The translations under genes were made by a program, and so were the position numbers. The notes beneath the pieces were generated by a model. That model saw only the letters and a program-made list of their open reading frames with translations, had not been told where the DNA came from and ran no database searches. From Torreya grandis (taxonomy: Eukaryota; Streptophyta; Pinopsida; Cupressales; Taxaceae), in NCBI GenBank assembly GCA_037957365.1, contig JARHVA010003187.1, forward strand, positions 1,861,001-1,925,000: a stretch of 64,000 bases of DNA, written 5' to 3'. This document shows positions 1 to 13,136 of the stretch, piece by piece (the first letter of the stretch is position 1; each line of letters begins with the position of its first letter).

Positions 1-1320
1 GGTGTGTAAATGGATGTCCCAATATGAATGCTAAATAGTGACCAAGTTAACCCACATGTGTAAGAAATTTGGATTGATTTGCATTTATGGATACACTTTG
101 ATATTTCGCTCCATGACCAAAATATGAAACTTTTCATTGGGCCAACCCATGTAAATGTTTGAATTTGAAAATTAGTAGATACTCCTATATGTTATTCCTA
201 GAGGACACTTGAAGCAAACCACAACTATCAAAGTGTTGTTGGAAATGTCCAAACAGGGAAAATCATTGATCTAGAATCTAGTGAAAGTTTGATTAGGATT
301 ATATAGAATTAATACATAGAATAAGGTGAGCTTAAATAATTATAATGATAATTTATGTTGGATAAGACAATGAGTGAGTAAATGGATATGAGAAAGTATG
401 TGCAAGATTCAAATGTGTATGTAGAAGTCTAAGTATGTCAAGGTGTGTCAAAATTGATGTTTCCAAGTGTATAATACCAAATTATGTGTCTACAACTCAA
501 AATATTATATTATTTATGTTTTCCCATGTGGAACATATTACTAGTGCATTAACATTATTTACATTTTCCCATATGTGGAATTTTTTTATGATTTCATATG
601 GAGCATATTATACGTGCACTTATATGGATCAAATCATATATCCATGAAGGATAACTAATTTATAATATACAATCTTCCAAAATAATTTCTATGTGTTGGA
701 CATAATTGATTTCATATCTTATCTTATACATGATGCATGCAATACCTTTATTTTGAGATATGTGTTTCACTATTCATCTCACATCTCAAAAGGGGGGCAT
801 ATATTCCACCCAATTTTATCCAAACACTAAGCTCTAAGCTTCATGCTTGAGGTATTTAGTACAACTTATACTCCTATAAATGTGAGTATTTAGTTTTTTT
901 CTTACTCATGAGTATTATCAACACATAGCACCACTTCCCATCGATGTATTAAGAAAATTTATTAATCTTTACTCTTTAGTATTCATATTATTGATTTAAC
1001 CTTAATTTTTTGTCACTTAAAGTTGTACTTAAATATGCATGTAGGATTTGCACATATGAAAAGGCATGGGAATATTTTCAACAAAATTAGGACAAATTCA
1101 AAGACATAGAACTCATACATGGGATCCCTCACATCTTCAACAAAATCAGATGTATAATTTTAAGTTTTTATTTTCTAGATTTCAACAAATTGTTGTTATA
1201 GGAACTTATCCATGCATGCAAATGTCCTTTCAAGTTTCACAAAAGAATTGGATTTTTTTGCAAGAGCTTCAAGAGGAACATAATTTATTGTTCACCATTT
1301 ATCTATTTTACTCAAATATA

Positions 1321-1324
<4 letters not shown>

Positions 1325-1364
<40 letters not shown>
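1325..1364. repeat. (CA)n microsatellite
   Basis: An uninterrupted run of about 20 CA dinucleotides. The open frame that spans it (a run of Thr-His residues) is a by-product of the repeat and not a gene. Confidence 0.97.
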
Positions 1365-1365
<1 letters not shown>

Positions 1366-3868
1366 CAAATTGAGGCATCGTGTAAACATCAAAAATTCAC
1401 CCCTACACATTTATTAGTTGTAAAATTATATTATTCTAGAGTACTTCTGTTTCTATTGATTGTTGGTCCATTTTAGGCTATATTGGTGTGTTTTTTTGTG
1501 TTTTTGGTAGTTTTTTAATCTATTATCACTCTTTTTTATCTCCTTTCTTATTTTATCTCTTTCATCATTGTCCTCCTATGTTTATAATGGTTTCTTATAA
1601 ATGTACACAATATTTTTATGTTTTGTGTTTTTGCTTTTAAGGTATCCCTCTTTTTCATTCTCCTTTTTCACTCTCCTCCCATATTTCTAGTATTTTTCAT
1701 ATAAACATACACTATATTTTTGTGGGGCTGATTAATTTATAATGTAATTTTCTAGGTGTGGGCCATTTTTACACATTTGGGGTCCCCCATGGGTTTTTGT
1801 TACTATCTTATGTGTCTTACACTCAATTTGTGTCAGCATACGTGCCAACATCATTCTAATCTGATTTCAATATTTTTACAAATACACGTGCATTAGTGCA
1901 CTTAGTACAATAAATGAATGAGGAAATCAATAATCATATATACATGGCATTCAAGAATATAAGGAAATATGAAAGAGCATTTATACATTTACTACTACAT
2001 TCTATTGAGCATTTTCAAAGAAAATGGGCATTTATTGTAACATCAAAGATCATTGAAGTTCAACATTAGACTAGTTAGCTACATTGAAATTTACTTGATG
2101 TGTTAGTCCGATATTGCATAATATTGAGGGGCTTGATAAGTAATCAGTGCTTAAAACCCTTTTAACCCTTAGCACAAGCCCAAAATAAATCATTTTCCTT
2201 ATCATTTGTAGGTTTGGCTACCTTATTAGGGTTTTAATAATAATATTACTTTCCTTAAGATGTACACGACTATTTAGAATATTAAGTCATGATTTCAAAG
2301 CCAAAATTTTATGAATGTAGTATTCGAATAATATTTTGCATGTCTGATAACAAAAAATATGGAGTGCACATCTCTAGGGAGGTTCTCAAATGATTGAGTT
2401 TTTTGGGTTCTCATTGTTTGCCATTAAAACCCTAATTTTTTTCATATTGCAATGATTATTTCCATATTTGCATAAGATAAAGATTCTATACTTCTTTAAA
2501 CTCTCTCTTTTTGATTTATTTCAATAGAATTGGAATATCAATTAATTTTTATTTTATTGTTTTACATATGATTAAATTTAATTACATGTTTATGGGCATA
2601 TGTGTTGCATTTTTATGTAAACTCACTTTCCCAATAAACATGATGATCATGTTTGGGTCCATTAGTGTAAACAATTTACAATTTTTATTATAGCTGTGTT
2701 GGAGGTTGCCCCCTTCAGATTTTTAATTAGTCACACAAATAAGGAGCTACAAGTGGTGTTGGACTTATTTGTAGGGTAGGATTTTTTGTCTATTAAAAAT
2801 GATATACGAACAAATTCAGATGTGATAAGCATAATGATGACTTGCAATAAGGATCAATATGATAAGATTTGGTGGTGTGAGAAGCCTTAGTGACTGCACC
2901 ATTTAGCTCAATGTTATCGATTTGTGGAAAATGCATTTTATAAGCCAAGAAATTAAAAAATATTAGTTGATCCTTCAATATTTTCAATGTTATCATTCAT
3001 ATTTTCTATTTGTAATTCCTAATTAAGACTAGTTATAATTTTAAGAGAATATTTTCTCTCTATGTAGAATGATCATTGCGCGGTGTATAGCACCATCCTC
3101 TTCCCAACCAAATTCCTTCAAATCTATTGTCACAAGTTGTAAGTTTCAAAATCCTCAACAAAAGATGTGTGATGACAAATAATATATGAATCAACACAAC
3201 AAAATACCTTAAAATCATCTTCATGTCTTTTAAATTTTAAAAAAAAAGTAATTTTTAATCTTATAAAAAGTAATTTTTAATCTTATGAAAGATGATAGCT
3301 TCATGGGGATGTCACCCTAGTAAGATGCTAAAAACCACATGCAACCATATAAAGGGTAATATTTTTTTGGTAACTTTTGCACTTTATATTAGTAAAAATA
3401 AGGACAATGGTGTAAAACGGGGTTCTAAGAATAAGATGATAAGGTGGTAAATTATAAAAATAATAAGGGAGAATTTTTTGAATCTAATAGAACTACACAT
3501 GTTTTCAATTTTTTTTACTAAGGGGTTATGAATAACTTCTTGAAATATGTTTCTTATTATTCATTACACATAAATATAGAAAAGTTTAATTGTATTATGA
3601 TTCATATATCTTTGTTAGATCAATGAATTTGATAGATGTGAAAACCAACAACTAGGTTTTCTCTTAATGTTGTCTTAAAATATTTATTTTGCATTAATCT
3701 CATCAATCTTGAAAACCCTCTATAAGTTTTATAAAAATATTCTTAGTTTTACTATAACATAAAGCCAAGATTATATTTGTGACAATAAAATTTAATTTTT
3801 ATATAAAAAATATAAATTATATTTTAATATAAAAGTAATTGTATACACTTCCTCTTGAATTCTTATCC

Positions 3869-3891
3869 AAAAATAAATAAATAAATAAATA
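3869..3891. repeat. (AAAT)n microsatellite
   Basis: About five to six consecutive AAAT units within AT-rich DNA. It is a simple sequence repeat with no coding context. Confidence 0.85.
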
Positions 3892-6739
3892 ACAAATTCA
3901 ATTATAAAAGATATCTCTAAAACAAAACCAAAAAAATCATCATATATTACGCATATATTGTATTCTAGTCAATATATGTTAAGGATTAATTTGAGCCAAC
4001 CCTTTTTTAAAAACAATTTTACATATAATTGTTGTAGTAATGGCTCATTGCCTACTCTTTCAAAAGCAAAAGATAAGTCTCAACGTAATATAATTGCAAC
4101 TTGCGTCAAATGGGTTAAATCGAATAAATAACAAATGAGAGTAGGAAAGATGAAAGGAACCACAGATTTTGTAATCAATTATTTGTCTCTTCTTCAACAT
4201 GATGATGAGGGGAGGGGCCGTTTTTAGTGTTTAGAGTGGATTTTCTTTCAAAACTATAGGGGCCTAGTCATAAGTACCCATGCTTGCATTTAGTTTAGTT
4301 TTAATAATATAGTATCATTGTGCACTCATTTTGATATTTTTGATATATGTATTTTTTATTTTAGTTTTAGTAAATAATGTTTTTGATGGGATGTAGGTGT
4401 ATCGGTTAAGAGGTTTGGTTGTGTCCAATTTTATTTAGATTTAAATTTCGTTATAATATAATATACTAATAGTGGTTATTAGTGATTTAAATTGGTTCAT
4501 AATAACCGATAATAATTTAAGTAAAACTTATATTTGATATAAAGAGATACTAAACCTTATGTTTATGTCTTACACTGGTTTCATTGGCTCTAGTCACAAA
4601 CTAACCCATTTACCTAACCAAATAAAAAAATATTGTTAGCTTCACTATTCAATAATATATTAAGGAGAGCTTTGAACTTTTTAAAATAATGTTGAATGGG
4701 ATGTCATATAAAGAATGTACCTCTAATTTAATTTGTTTGGAGGTTTAAAAATATTTTTAAATCTAGAGTCATTTTATAATAGTAGTCTAGAAATAGAATG
4801 GAGTGTAATGTACTGGGTTGTTCATAATTATATTTTATTTTGAATTTAACTTTTATTTAATTGTTATAAAATAATTATATTTTAAATTTGATATTTATTT
4901 AATTGTTATTAAAAAAAAGTTTTTTTTAAATTTAAAAAAATTAAGGTACAATTTAGAGTTCATTTTTTCTCAAAAAAATTGATCCAACTCGATAAATAAT
5001 GTAATATATTAATACCATTTATCACAATGATTGAAAAATTGACCAAAAAAAAATAATATAATCATTAATCAAATATAATACATAAAAAAATCAATATTTT
5101 CTTAATCTATTTCAAATAAATATATAAACAAGAGCTACGTTATAGCTATAGTACTTGCGGTAAATTAATGTAAGATTGAATGAATGTAGATCTAATATGT
5201 TTAAATGCAAGGTTGAATTAATACAATTCTAATAAATGTCTGCTAGAATTTATAAAATACATGAAGCCGTCATCATCTCTGCGAAAATCAGGGTGTGCAT
5301 TGGATAGCTAGTTTTAAAATAGAATTGAAAAGGATGAAGCAAAGTTGTGCACGTAGTACTTACAAATCTGCAATTAATAAAACTGCATAGAATGTGCAAT
5401 GCTTTAACCAAGGCAAATGGATTTAAATGTTTCACAGACGTTAAAAACATCTGAGATTTTACATGGAAATTATTCAAATTCATTTCTTCAAACACTTGAA
5501 TTGAAATCAACATATTCTAAATACGGAAAACAATATAAAAATGTATTAAAACAAAACATTCAGCTTAACATTAATATAAAAATAGTATGTTAAGAATAAT
5601 CTTCTTCTATTGCATTTAAACTGACATCTATGCAAAGACTATTACCGTTATAACAAGGGCTACAGAATTATACTTTGAAGATTGATTAAGTATGAACCCC
5701 TAAAATTTCATAGACAGTAATAATTCGCTTTAGTAATGTTGAAGAACATGTGTTCGTTATTCATCAATTATCTGCATATTTATTAATGCCATTGATTTCT
5801 TTCATCTACGTTTACAATTATTGTTTGAAGGTTCATGAGAAAACCACAAAACATATATAACAGAATTAATATGCTCTATTTAAAATGTACAGAGCCTATA
5901 ATGTATAATTGCAACAAAGACACCATCCCTGAAAGGGAAGGGAAGTACAATTGAGTCTTATTTACCATCTGCTAGTGATTTAACAGCATGGCAAAAAGTT
6001 TGAATGTTATATTTAGTTTGCCCATGGTATTGTGACAAGGTTTTATAATATTAAATTTGAAAGGCAATGAAACCCAATTTTAAAATTTGTGAATCATGCA
6101 TTGAACTGCAAATCCAACACACAGAGCTTCCTTACCGTATGGTTTGGCTAAAAGTACCATAGAGTAATTTAATTGTAATGAATATGTATCGGTCCCAGGG
6201 GTAAAGAGCCGTAATAACCAAGCATTGCATAGGGCATAAAATGAAAGGCTAAGCCTTGAAACTCACTGTGAAGTGACGTGGCCCAGTTAGCAAATAACAG
6301 AATGAAAAACAGGGCCAGGAAAAACAGGGTTAGGAAGCAAATAATAGAACGAAAAATTTAACTACGAAATTTATTAAAATATTCAAAATGCATTTTAATG
6401 GACAATCGAGAGAGATTTTGATTCTATAGAATTGTGAAAGTTGTAACACAATTTATAAAAAAAATTACATGAAAAAAATAATCCAAAGATCTAGATCTTA
6501 AAAAAAAAGGAAAAATGGTATTTCAGCCATAGGTTTTCACAACCTCCCAAAGCATATTCTTGGGCACAGGCTTGGACAAATTAATAGTTCACAAAGGCCA
6601 GGGTTGGAAACAACTACAACGTGGCATGGGCCAGCACCCTGAATGGTGTAAGGAAGTTGCATCAGAGCCAGGACCGTAGAAAATCAAATGCTCCGAAACA
6701 TTAGCCCCTTGCGCACCTAGCCATAGATGAGCTCGAGCT

Positions 6740-7060
6740 TCATCATTTATTTTGACTCTTTATACTGCCTTGCCCTTCCACGTGGTTTTGTACACGATTT
6801 CCATCCTTTCATGCGTTTCGTACACGCGATCTCCCATCCTTATCCCAACGCTTGCCTGTCGTTCTCTACATAATAAACCACATCCAAGCTCCGCCCATTG
6901 AATTTCTTTACTTCCAATTGTGTTAATACGGTTTATCCTTCATCGATAAAGAGACTTGTGGTGAAGAGAATCGCGCTACTGGTGAATAGAAGCAGATTGA
7001 ATCACAATATAGGTGAAGAGAGAAGGATTGAATCACGCTACTGCTGCGCAGAGGTAGGTA
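6740..7060 (+). promoter_or_regulatory. candidate host promoter, leader and first splice donor
   Basis: This interval is clearly less AT-rich than its surroundings. It holds a perfect CCACGTGG palindrome (G-box type, 6778-6785) and a W-box core TTGAC (6752-6756). Two near-copies of a GTACACG...ATC...CCATCCTT block lie at about 6790-6842, followed by a TATA-like ACATAATAAA near 6868. A good donor (CAGAG followed by GTAGGT) has its GT at 7054-7055. Together these look like a plus-strand promoter with a short non-coding first exon. Copia element 1 sits 210 bp beyond the donor, so it would lie in the first intron. The G-box and donor are seen directly; the gene is inferred, and no downstream exon was found in the window. 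Confidence 0.3.
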
Positions 7061-7258
7061 GCCTCATCTGTCACATTTTTCTGTTTTTTCTCAGCTGGGT
7101 TTTCTGCTCTCATTATTTTCAAACGATATGTTGCTTATATGGTAGAAAAAATTCCTCATCTGCTTTAAAATGCATCTATGACTAAGATTTGCAAACGACT
7201 TTAAAAATGAATGACCAACGCCAACGCAGGGTTGAGTCGGAGGCGAGAACAAGGACTT

Positions 7259-7263
7259 ATATA
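7259..7263. repeat. target-site duplication, left (ATATA)
   Basis: ATATA directly precedes the left LTR and is repeated at 12366-12370 directly after the right LTR. This fixes both element boundaries. Confidence 0.9.
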
Positions 7264-7570
7264 TGTTAGATTTATGATCAGAATTGAAATAAACAGAAAT
7301 TGCAACACAATGAATAATGAACACAACAAGATAAATCTGATTTACTCTTTAGAAGTCTGCTCTGTCTTATAAAATAATACTTGTGATTTAATATATCTAT
7401 CTTGAACAATGAGGAATCATTATATATACAAGTGAGAGGAAAGAGACACATCTCTTCAATCTCCCTATTGGCAAAGAGACACATCACTTCAATCTCCATG
7501 TCGGCCTCCACCAAAAGTCCAAGACGTTAGGCTAGATGTGGGAGCCCGAACTGCTCCTCCAACATCAACA
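7264..7570 (-). repeat. copia element 1, 3' LTR
   Basis: This 307-bp LTR matches 12058-12365 along its full length. It is the 3' LTR because the element reads on the minus strand. The differences cluster in the last 50 bp near the polypurine side. Confidence 0.95.
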
Positions 7571-7584
7571 CTCCCTCTCAGCTA
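7571..7584 (-). other. polypurine tract of copia element 1
   Basis: The plus strand reads CTCCCTCTCAGC directly beside the LTR, so the minus strand gives the purine run GAGAGGGAG ending exactly at the 3' LTR. This is the expected position of the plus-strand primer for reverse transcription. Confidence 0.85.
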
Positions 7585-7680
7585 GGGAGGATACTTCCAG
7601 CTACATAAGACATATCACCTCATCATGATGTCAACCACAATGGATGACACCCATCATGGCTCTCTTAGAGTGTGGAATCA

Positions 7681-7912
7681 AGGGATTTCACCTCGAACTT
7701 CTCTCATAGAGAAGAACTCGTTATCAAGGGATTTCACCTCGAATTTCTCTCGCAGAGAAGAACTCGTTATCAAAGAATTTCACCTTGAACTTCTCTCACA
7801 GAGAAGAACTCATTATCAAGAGATTTAACCTCGAACTTGTCTCATAGAGAACTTGTTATCAAGGGATTTCACCTCAAACTTCTCTCATAGAGAAGAACTC
7901 GTTATCAAGGGA
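7681..7912. repeat. 46-bp tandem repeat, five units, in the 3' untranslated part
   Basis: About five units of 46 bp, one shortened, lie between the end of pol and the polypurine tract. Each unit contains the inverted repeat CTTCTCT-CAT-AGAGAAG, so the RNA could form a row of identical short hairpins. The first unit reads GGGATTTCACCTCGAACTTC at its start. Confidence 0.9.
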
Positions 7913-10900
7913 TTACTGATACTGAGACTTTTTCTCAGTTAAGGTTGTATTCTCCATGATACCAAGCTTATCTCGAAAGTACACAAACTTTAACTTGGAG
8001 AGAGGCTTAGTGAGAATGTCTGTCGTCTACTCATCAATGTTGATATACCTCAACTCAATAGCTTTCCTCAATACCATATCTCTGATATAATGGTATTTGA
8101 TCTCAACATGCTTGGTTCTATCATGAAACACTGGATTGACAGAAATCTTCACAAAGCTCTGGTTATCACAATGAATGATTGTAGGCTCCATTGATTAATC
8201 AAACAATCCTGCAAGGAGCTTACAAAACCATACTGCTTCCCAAGCTGCCATACAAGTTGCAATATACTTTGCCTCTGCTGTACTCAATGCTACAAATGAT
8301 TGTTTCTTGCTGCACCAAGAAATCATAGCATATCCCAAACTGAAGCAACATCCAGAGGTGCTCTTCCGATCAGAGACACATCCTGCCCAATCAGAATCAG
8401 TATATCCATGCAGTTTCAAGTCTACACTAGAAGAATATCTCAAGCTATATCCAACTGTGCCATGCAAATATATTAGGATATGCTTCATTGCAACTAGATG
8501 TATTTGTCTTGGTTCACACATGAACTGACTAAGTGCACTCACTGCATAGCAAATATCCGGTCTAGTATTAACTAGATACATCAATGAACCAATCATTTGT
8601 CTATACATGCTAGGATCCACTAGATCTAAACTAGTTGCAGCCTCTTTTAACTTCAACAAATTTGACTCCATCGATGTAGACATCAGTTTGCAATTTATCA
8701 TACCAAATCTCTTCAATATGTCAATAGAATACTTCCCTTGACTTAGAATGATCTCATCTGTTTTTTGCCATACTTCTAAACCAAGGAAGTAATGTAAGAG
8801 ATCAAGATCCTTCATTTCAAATTCTGAAGCTAACTCCTTACATTTGAAAATGAGGTGATCTTCTCCGGTAATAAGAAGATCATCAACATATAGAACAAAG
8901 ATTAATGTGTTGCCATCAATTAGCTTGAAGTATAGGTTTCAATCAGCATCATTCTTGGAGAAATTCAAGCTCATCAAGTATCGATCAATTCTTTCGTACC
9001 AAGCACGAGGAGCCTGCTTAAGGCCGTACAAAGCCTTCTTCAGTTTGCAAACGTGAGACTCCTTCCCATGAACCTCAAAACCATCATGGTGCTCAATATA
9101 TATACATCTTCCTCGATTACACCATTTAGAAATGTTGTCTTCACATCCATTTGGTGTAATTTCCATCCTTTAAATGTTGCAATAGCAATGATGGTTCTGA
9201 TGGATGTATAATGAGCAACTGGAGCAAAGGTTTCATCATAATCTACTCCCTCTTTCTGAGAGAATCCTCTAGCCACAAACCTAGCCTTGTACTTCTCAAT
9301 GCTTCCATCAGCTACATGTTTGATCTTGAAGAGCCACTTAGAAGAAACAACAAATTTTCCTTCAAGTCTAGGTACGATATCCCAAACATCATTCATGAGG
9401 ATGGATTGATATTCTTCAGCGATAACATCTCTCCATACTTGTTGACTAGTAGCTTCCTTAACACTAGAAGGCTCAGACTCAAAATTTTGACTCATTAATA
9501 ACACATAATCTGAGAACTTATGAGGTATCTTGCTTTCTCTAAGAGATCTTCGAGGAGCTGTATATTTTCCTGCCTCTTGCATGTTTTCTTGAGTCCATCG
9601 AGGCCTTTTATGTACTATAACAATGTCACTAGGTCCATAAGTTGGTTCCAAAGGCTTAACTGGAACATCATCTTCTTTTGAATTAAAAACCTCCCTCTGA
9701 ATTTCAGGAGTATGGTAAACTTCCATAGCCTGAGGAGACTCTTGGTCTTCATTATCTATCTCCATATGAATGCTCTTAGATCTTTTGAATGCAACATCCT
9801 CTTCAAATGTAACATCCCTCCTGATCTCAATCAACTTCTGACCTGGGATGTAAATTCTATAGGCTTTTGAAGTTTCACTATAGCCTACAAATATTCCCTT
9901 CTTCCCAGAAGGATTCAACTTAGTCCTTTTATCTTTTGGTATGTGAAAATATACTGGACAACCAAAGATCCTCAATTTACTTACTTCCAGCTTCACCCCT
10001 GTGAAAGCTTCTTTGAGAGTCATGTTTTCTAAAATGTGGTGAGGGCTTCTATTTTGAACATAAACAACTATCTTAGATGCTTTAGCCCAAAGGAAGATTT
10101 GCAGATCTTGGTCATGAATCATAGTTTTGGCAGCTTCTACAATAGATCTGTTCTTCCTTTCTGCAACACCATTATGCTGAGGGTTGTAAGGAACATAAAA
10201 CTCCCTCTTAATCCCCATTTCAATGCAAAAGTTACGAAATTCATTAGAGGTGTACTCCCCTCCATTGTCGGATCTAAGAACTTTGATCCTCTTCCTAGAT
10301 AAGTTCTCTACCTAAGCTTTAAACTCTTTGAACCTCTCAAGTACTTCTTTAGATTCTTTAGATTTCAAGAAATAAATCCAAGTCTTTCTAGAGTGGTCAT
10401 CAATAAAAATAATGTAATACAAGAAACCACTCAAAGAAGCAATAGACATTGGACCACATAAATCAGAATGAATGAGATCTAGAATACATTTAGATCTACT
10501 TTCTCTGCTATAAAATGGTCTTTTAGTATTCTTACCCATGGCACAACCTTTGTAGGTACCTTCATGCTCCTAGTTGAATTTTGGAAGACCCGTGACCATC
10601 TTCTCCATGATAGGTAGAGCTCGAAAGTGTAGGTGAGTTAATCTTCTATGCCAAAGATCACACAAGCTTGAAGAATCATGTACTAATGCCTAAAGTGGAC
10701 GAGTGATTAGCCTATAGAGGCTCTCATGTCTAACTCTAATTATTCGAGCAGTTTTGAAGTTGGAATTCTTCATCCACACAAGAACTTTGCCTTCGGAGAA
10801 GGCAACTTGATAACCCTTGTCTTCCAAAGCTGAAATGGAAACCATATTTTGTTTGATGCTTGGAACATTGAGAACATCACTTAACCTTAGAGTAATGCTG

Positions 10901-11955
10901 GATTTTAAGTGGAGAGTAGAGATTCCAATCCCTTTCACTGAATAGCTAGCATCATCTCCAATGATAACTTGTTCACTAGAATTTCTCTCCATCAAGTTTG
11001 ATAAATGCTTCTTAAAACCAGTGATGTGTCGAAATGCAACACTATCAATCAACCAAGTGTTGGTGTCGGTAGGTAAATTTCTTGATAATGCCAAATAGAA
11101 AAAATATTCACACGTTTCCTTCTAAGGAGAGGCATCATCAACATATGCAATGGTGGCTTGTTGTTTAGGCCTGGAGGGACAATGTTTGGCAATGTGACCA
11201 TACTTGTCACACCTAAAGCATTGGATTTTGGAGAGGTCCCTCTTCTTCTTGAAAGCGGGAGCACCATCAGTTTCATTATCTCTGTTCCTCTTGAAGAATC
11301 CTTTCTTCTCATTCTTGCTTTTCTTCTTAAATGATTGAGAGGCAAGGACATGAATGTCTTCATTGGTAGAGCTTTGACCAATTCCTCTAGTGACCAATCT
11401 AGACTTTTCTTGAATGCAATCTACCCTCAATCGATCAAACTTGGGAAGTTTCGATCTTGCACTGATTCCGTGAATGTAGGATTCCCATGATGAAGGAAGG
11501 CTATTGAGAGCAAGCATGGTCAAGTCTTTGTCATCAACTACATGACCAATTGTAGAGAGCTGATTTCGTAATTCTGAAATCTTCATAAAGTAAGCAATAA
11601 TTGTTTATCCTTTCGCCATTTTCACATGATGTAGTTGTTGCTTCAGTGCAAGAGCCTCGCTGGTGTTGTTGATTTCGTACATCTCCTCCAAGGTTTTAAA
11701 CATGTCCCTTGCCGTCTTCAACTTGGAGACAATCGGAACAATATGATATTTAACGGAGTCAACCAATATCTTCTTCGCCTTGATGTCTTTCTTTTTCCAC
11801 TGCAACTTCTCTTCTTCCTCTAATGGTTCAGGAACTTTGGTTTCCACAAACTCAGCTAAGTCATTTTCTTCCAAGGTGAGCATGAATCTAAACCTCCATG
11901 ATGTGAAGTTGGATGCTCCTTCGAGTCTATCCTCAATTTTAAGACTGTTCACCAT
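7913..11955 (-). pseudogene. copia gag-pol polyprotein, degenerate
   Basis: Gag starts at ATG 11953-11955 and includes an intact zinc knuckle C-x2-C-x4-H-x4-C (11179-11220). The protease motif near 11.03 kb reads WLIDSVAFRH, where the family has D-S-G-A; the active-site glycine is now valine. The GAG-pre-integrase segment (WHRRLTH) and integrase core (HSDLCGP, LRSDNGGEY, NGVAERKNR) lie at about 10.65-10.1 kb. RT begins near 9.4 kb and keeps YVDD (8879-8890). RNase H shows DSDWAG, ALSTAEAKY and HCDNQS, and the frame ends at TAA 7913-7915. Eight in-frame stops (for example at 11605, 11122, 10690, 10312, 8939 and 8195) and one frameshift near 9.1 kb break it. Gag and pol share one frame, as usual in plant copia elements. 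Confidence 0.95.
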
Positions 11956-12045
11956 CTTAACTAAAATAGGGATAGACAAGAGATATAAAGAACAATAGAA
12001 AGTATTGCTGCAATGACAAGTCTGATCACGATCTTCTTCAAACTC

Positions 12046-12057
12046 GCTCTGATACCA
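12046..12057 (-). other. tRNA-iMet primer-binding site of copia element 1
   Basis: The minus strand reads TGGTATCAGAGC immediately inside the 5' LTR. This is the standard plant LTR-element minus-strand primer site, complementary to the 3' end of initiator tRNA-Met. Confidence 0.95.
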
Positions 12058-12365
12058 TGTTAGATTTATGATCAGAATTGAAATAAATAGAAATTGCAAC
12101 ACAATGAATAATGAACACAACAAGATAAATCTAATTTACTCTTTAGAAGTCTGCTATGTCTTATAAAATAATACTTGTGATTTAATATCTCTATCTTGAA
12201 CAATGAGGAATCATTATATATACAAGTGAGAGGAAAGAGACACATCTCTTCAATCTCCCTGTTGGCAAAGAGACGCATCACTTCAATCTCCATGTCGGCC
12301 TCCACCAAAAATCCAAAATGTTGAGCTAGAAGTGGGAACCCGACGCTGCTCCTCCAACATCAACA
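12058..12365 (-). repeat. copia element 1, 5' LTR
   Basis: This 308-bp LTR is the partner of 7264-7570. It begins TGTTGATG and ends TCTAACA on the minus strand. Transcription of the element would start in this LTR and run toward lower coordinates. Confidence 0.95.
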
Positions 12366-12370
12366 ATATA

Positions 12371-12929
12371 CATATTAATCATACACCAAAACCTCTGTTG
12401 AGCAAATAACATGTGTCGATTCCAACTGCAATTGCGACTGCATATAACTCGCTTACCTACGGTAGTTATAATAAATATCAGTAATGTCCGGGTAGTCCAT
12501 GAAAAGCTTTACCAAAAAAATAAGGGAAATCAAATAATGTTATTGGCTACAGGTCAAAGATATTATTGCTTGTTTAATGATAACTAGGAAATCCATAAAA
12601 TATTATTATTTTCTAATAGATCTTCGAAAATGCATTTTCCAATTTGAGCCTTTATGAATTTTTATTGGTTACGGATTGCAAGCAACATGATTTATTTGCC
12701 GCAAGCGGAAAGTATATTACCTTCGATACTAATAAATGTAAATACTTGTGAATATATGATATAAAATTTATGCTTGAAATCATCTTTTTAATACAATATA
12801 TTTTAAAGTTGCGTATCATCTTCAAATAAGTGCAAGTTACAATACCAATTTAATATATTACCATTTTAGTATATTTTATTTGGACCGGTATTGTTTTCCA
12901 TACACGTGTTGTATGAATACACGATGAGA
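12371..12929. other. non-coding DNA after copia element 1
   Basis: This is the right flank of the copia insertion. If 6740-7060 is a real promoter and first exon, this would be the continuation of its intron. I see no exon, repeat or RNA gene here. Confidence 0.4.
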
Positions 12930-13136
12930 ATAAGAGAGACAAACACTTAAATTTCCAGCTTAATAAATTTAGTACTATAAATTAAGGTAGGCAAAGAAAA
13001 GCAACATGTCTTAATATGTAAGTAGTGGATCTAGTATAAGAGAGACAAACACTTAAATTTCCAGCTTAATAAATTTAGTACTATAAATTAAGGTAGGCAA
13101 AGACAAAAAACGTGTCTTAATATGTAAGTAGTGGTC
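12930..13136. repeat. 106-bp tandem duplication
   Basis: Two adjacent copies start at about 12931 and 13037 and share the block TAAGAGAGACAAACACTTAA through AAGTAGTGG with few differences. No open frame crosses it. Confidence 0.9.

Larger units (their letters stand above)
1..6699. other. AT-rich non-coding stretch, no gene seen
   Basis: I read both strands and found no convincing coding region, LTR pair or RNA gene. The open frames here are short, use non-ATG starts or run across low-complexity DNA. Supported content is a CA microsatellite near 1.3 kb, an AAAT microsatellite near 3.87 kb, and many A/T homopolymers between 3.2 and 5.1 kb. Base composition becomes less AT-rich only after about 6.5 kb. 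Confidence 0.6.
7264..12365 (-). mobile_element. Ty1/copia LTR retrotransposon, complete but inactive
   Basis: A full-length element of 5,102 bp lies on the minus strand. Two direct LTRs (7264-7570 and 12058-12365) begin TG and end CA and are flanked by a perfect 5-bp target duplication ATATA (7259-7263 and 12366-12370). On the minus strand the 5' LTR is immediately followed by TGGTATCAGAGC, the classic site complementary to the 3' end of plant initiator-methionine tRNA. A polypurine tract abuts the 3' LTR. Domain order gag, protease, integrase, RT, RNase H places it in Ty1/copia. The coding frame carries eight stops and one frameshift, so it cannot now make its own proteins. The LTRs differ at about fifteen positions by eye (roughly 95% identical), so the insertion is not recent. 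Confidence 0.97.

Noticed and set aside
1066..1476. 136-codon open frame
   Set aside because: Its middle is the CA microsatellite translated as Thr-His, and the flanking sequence has no motif.
7681..7912. Possible CRISPR-like array (46-bp repeats)
   Set aside because: The units are contiguous with no unique spacers and lie inside a plant copia element.
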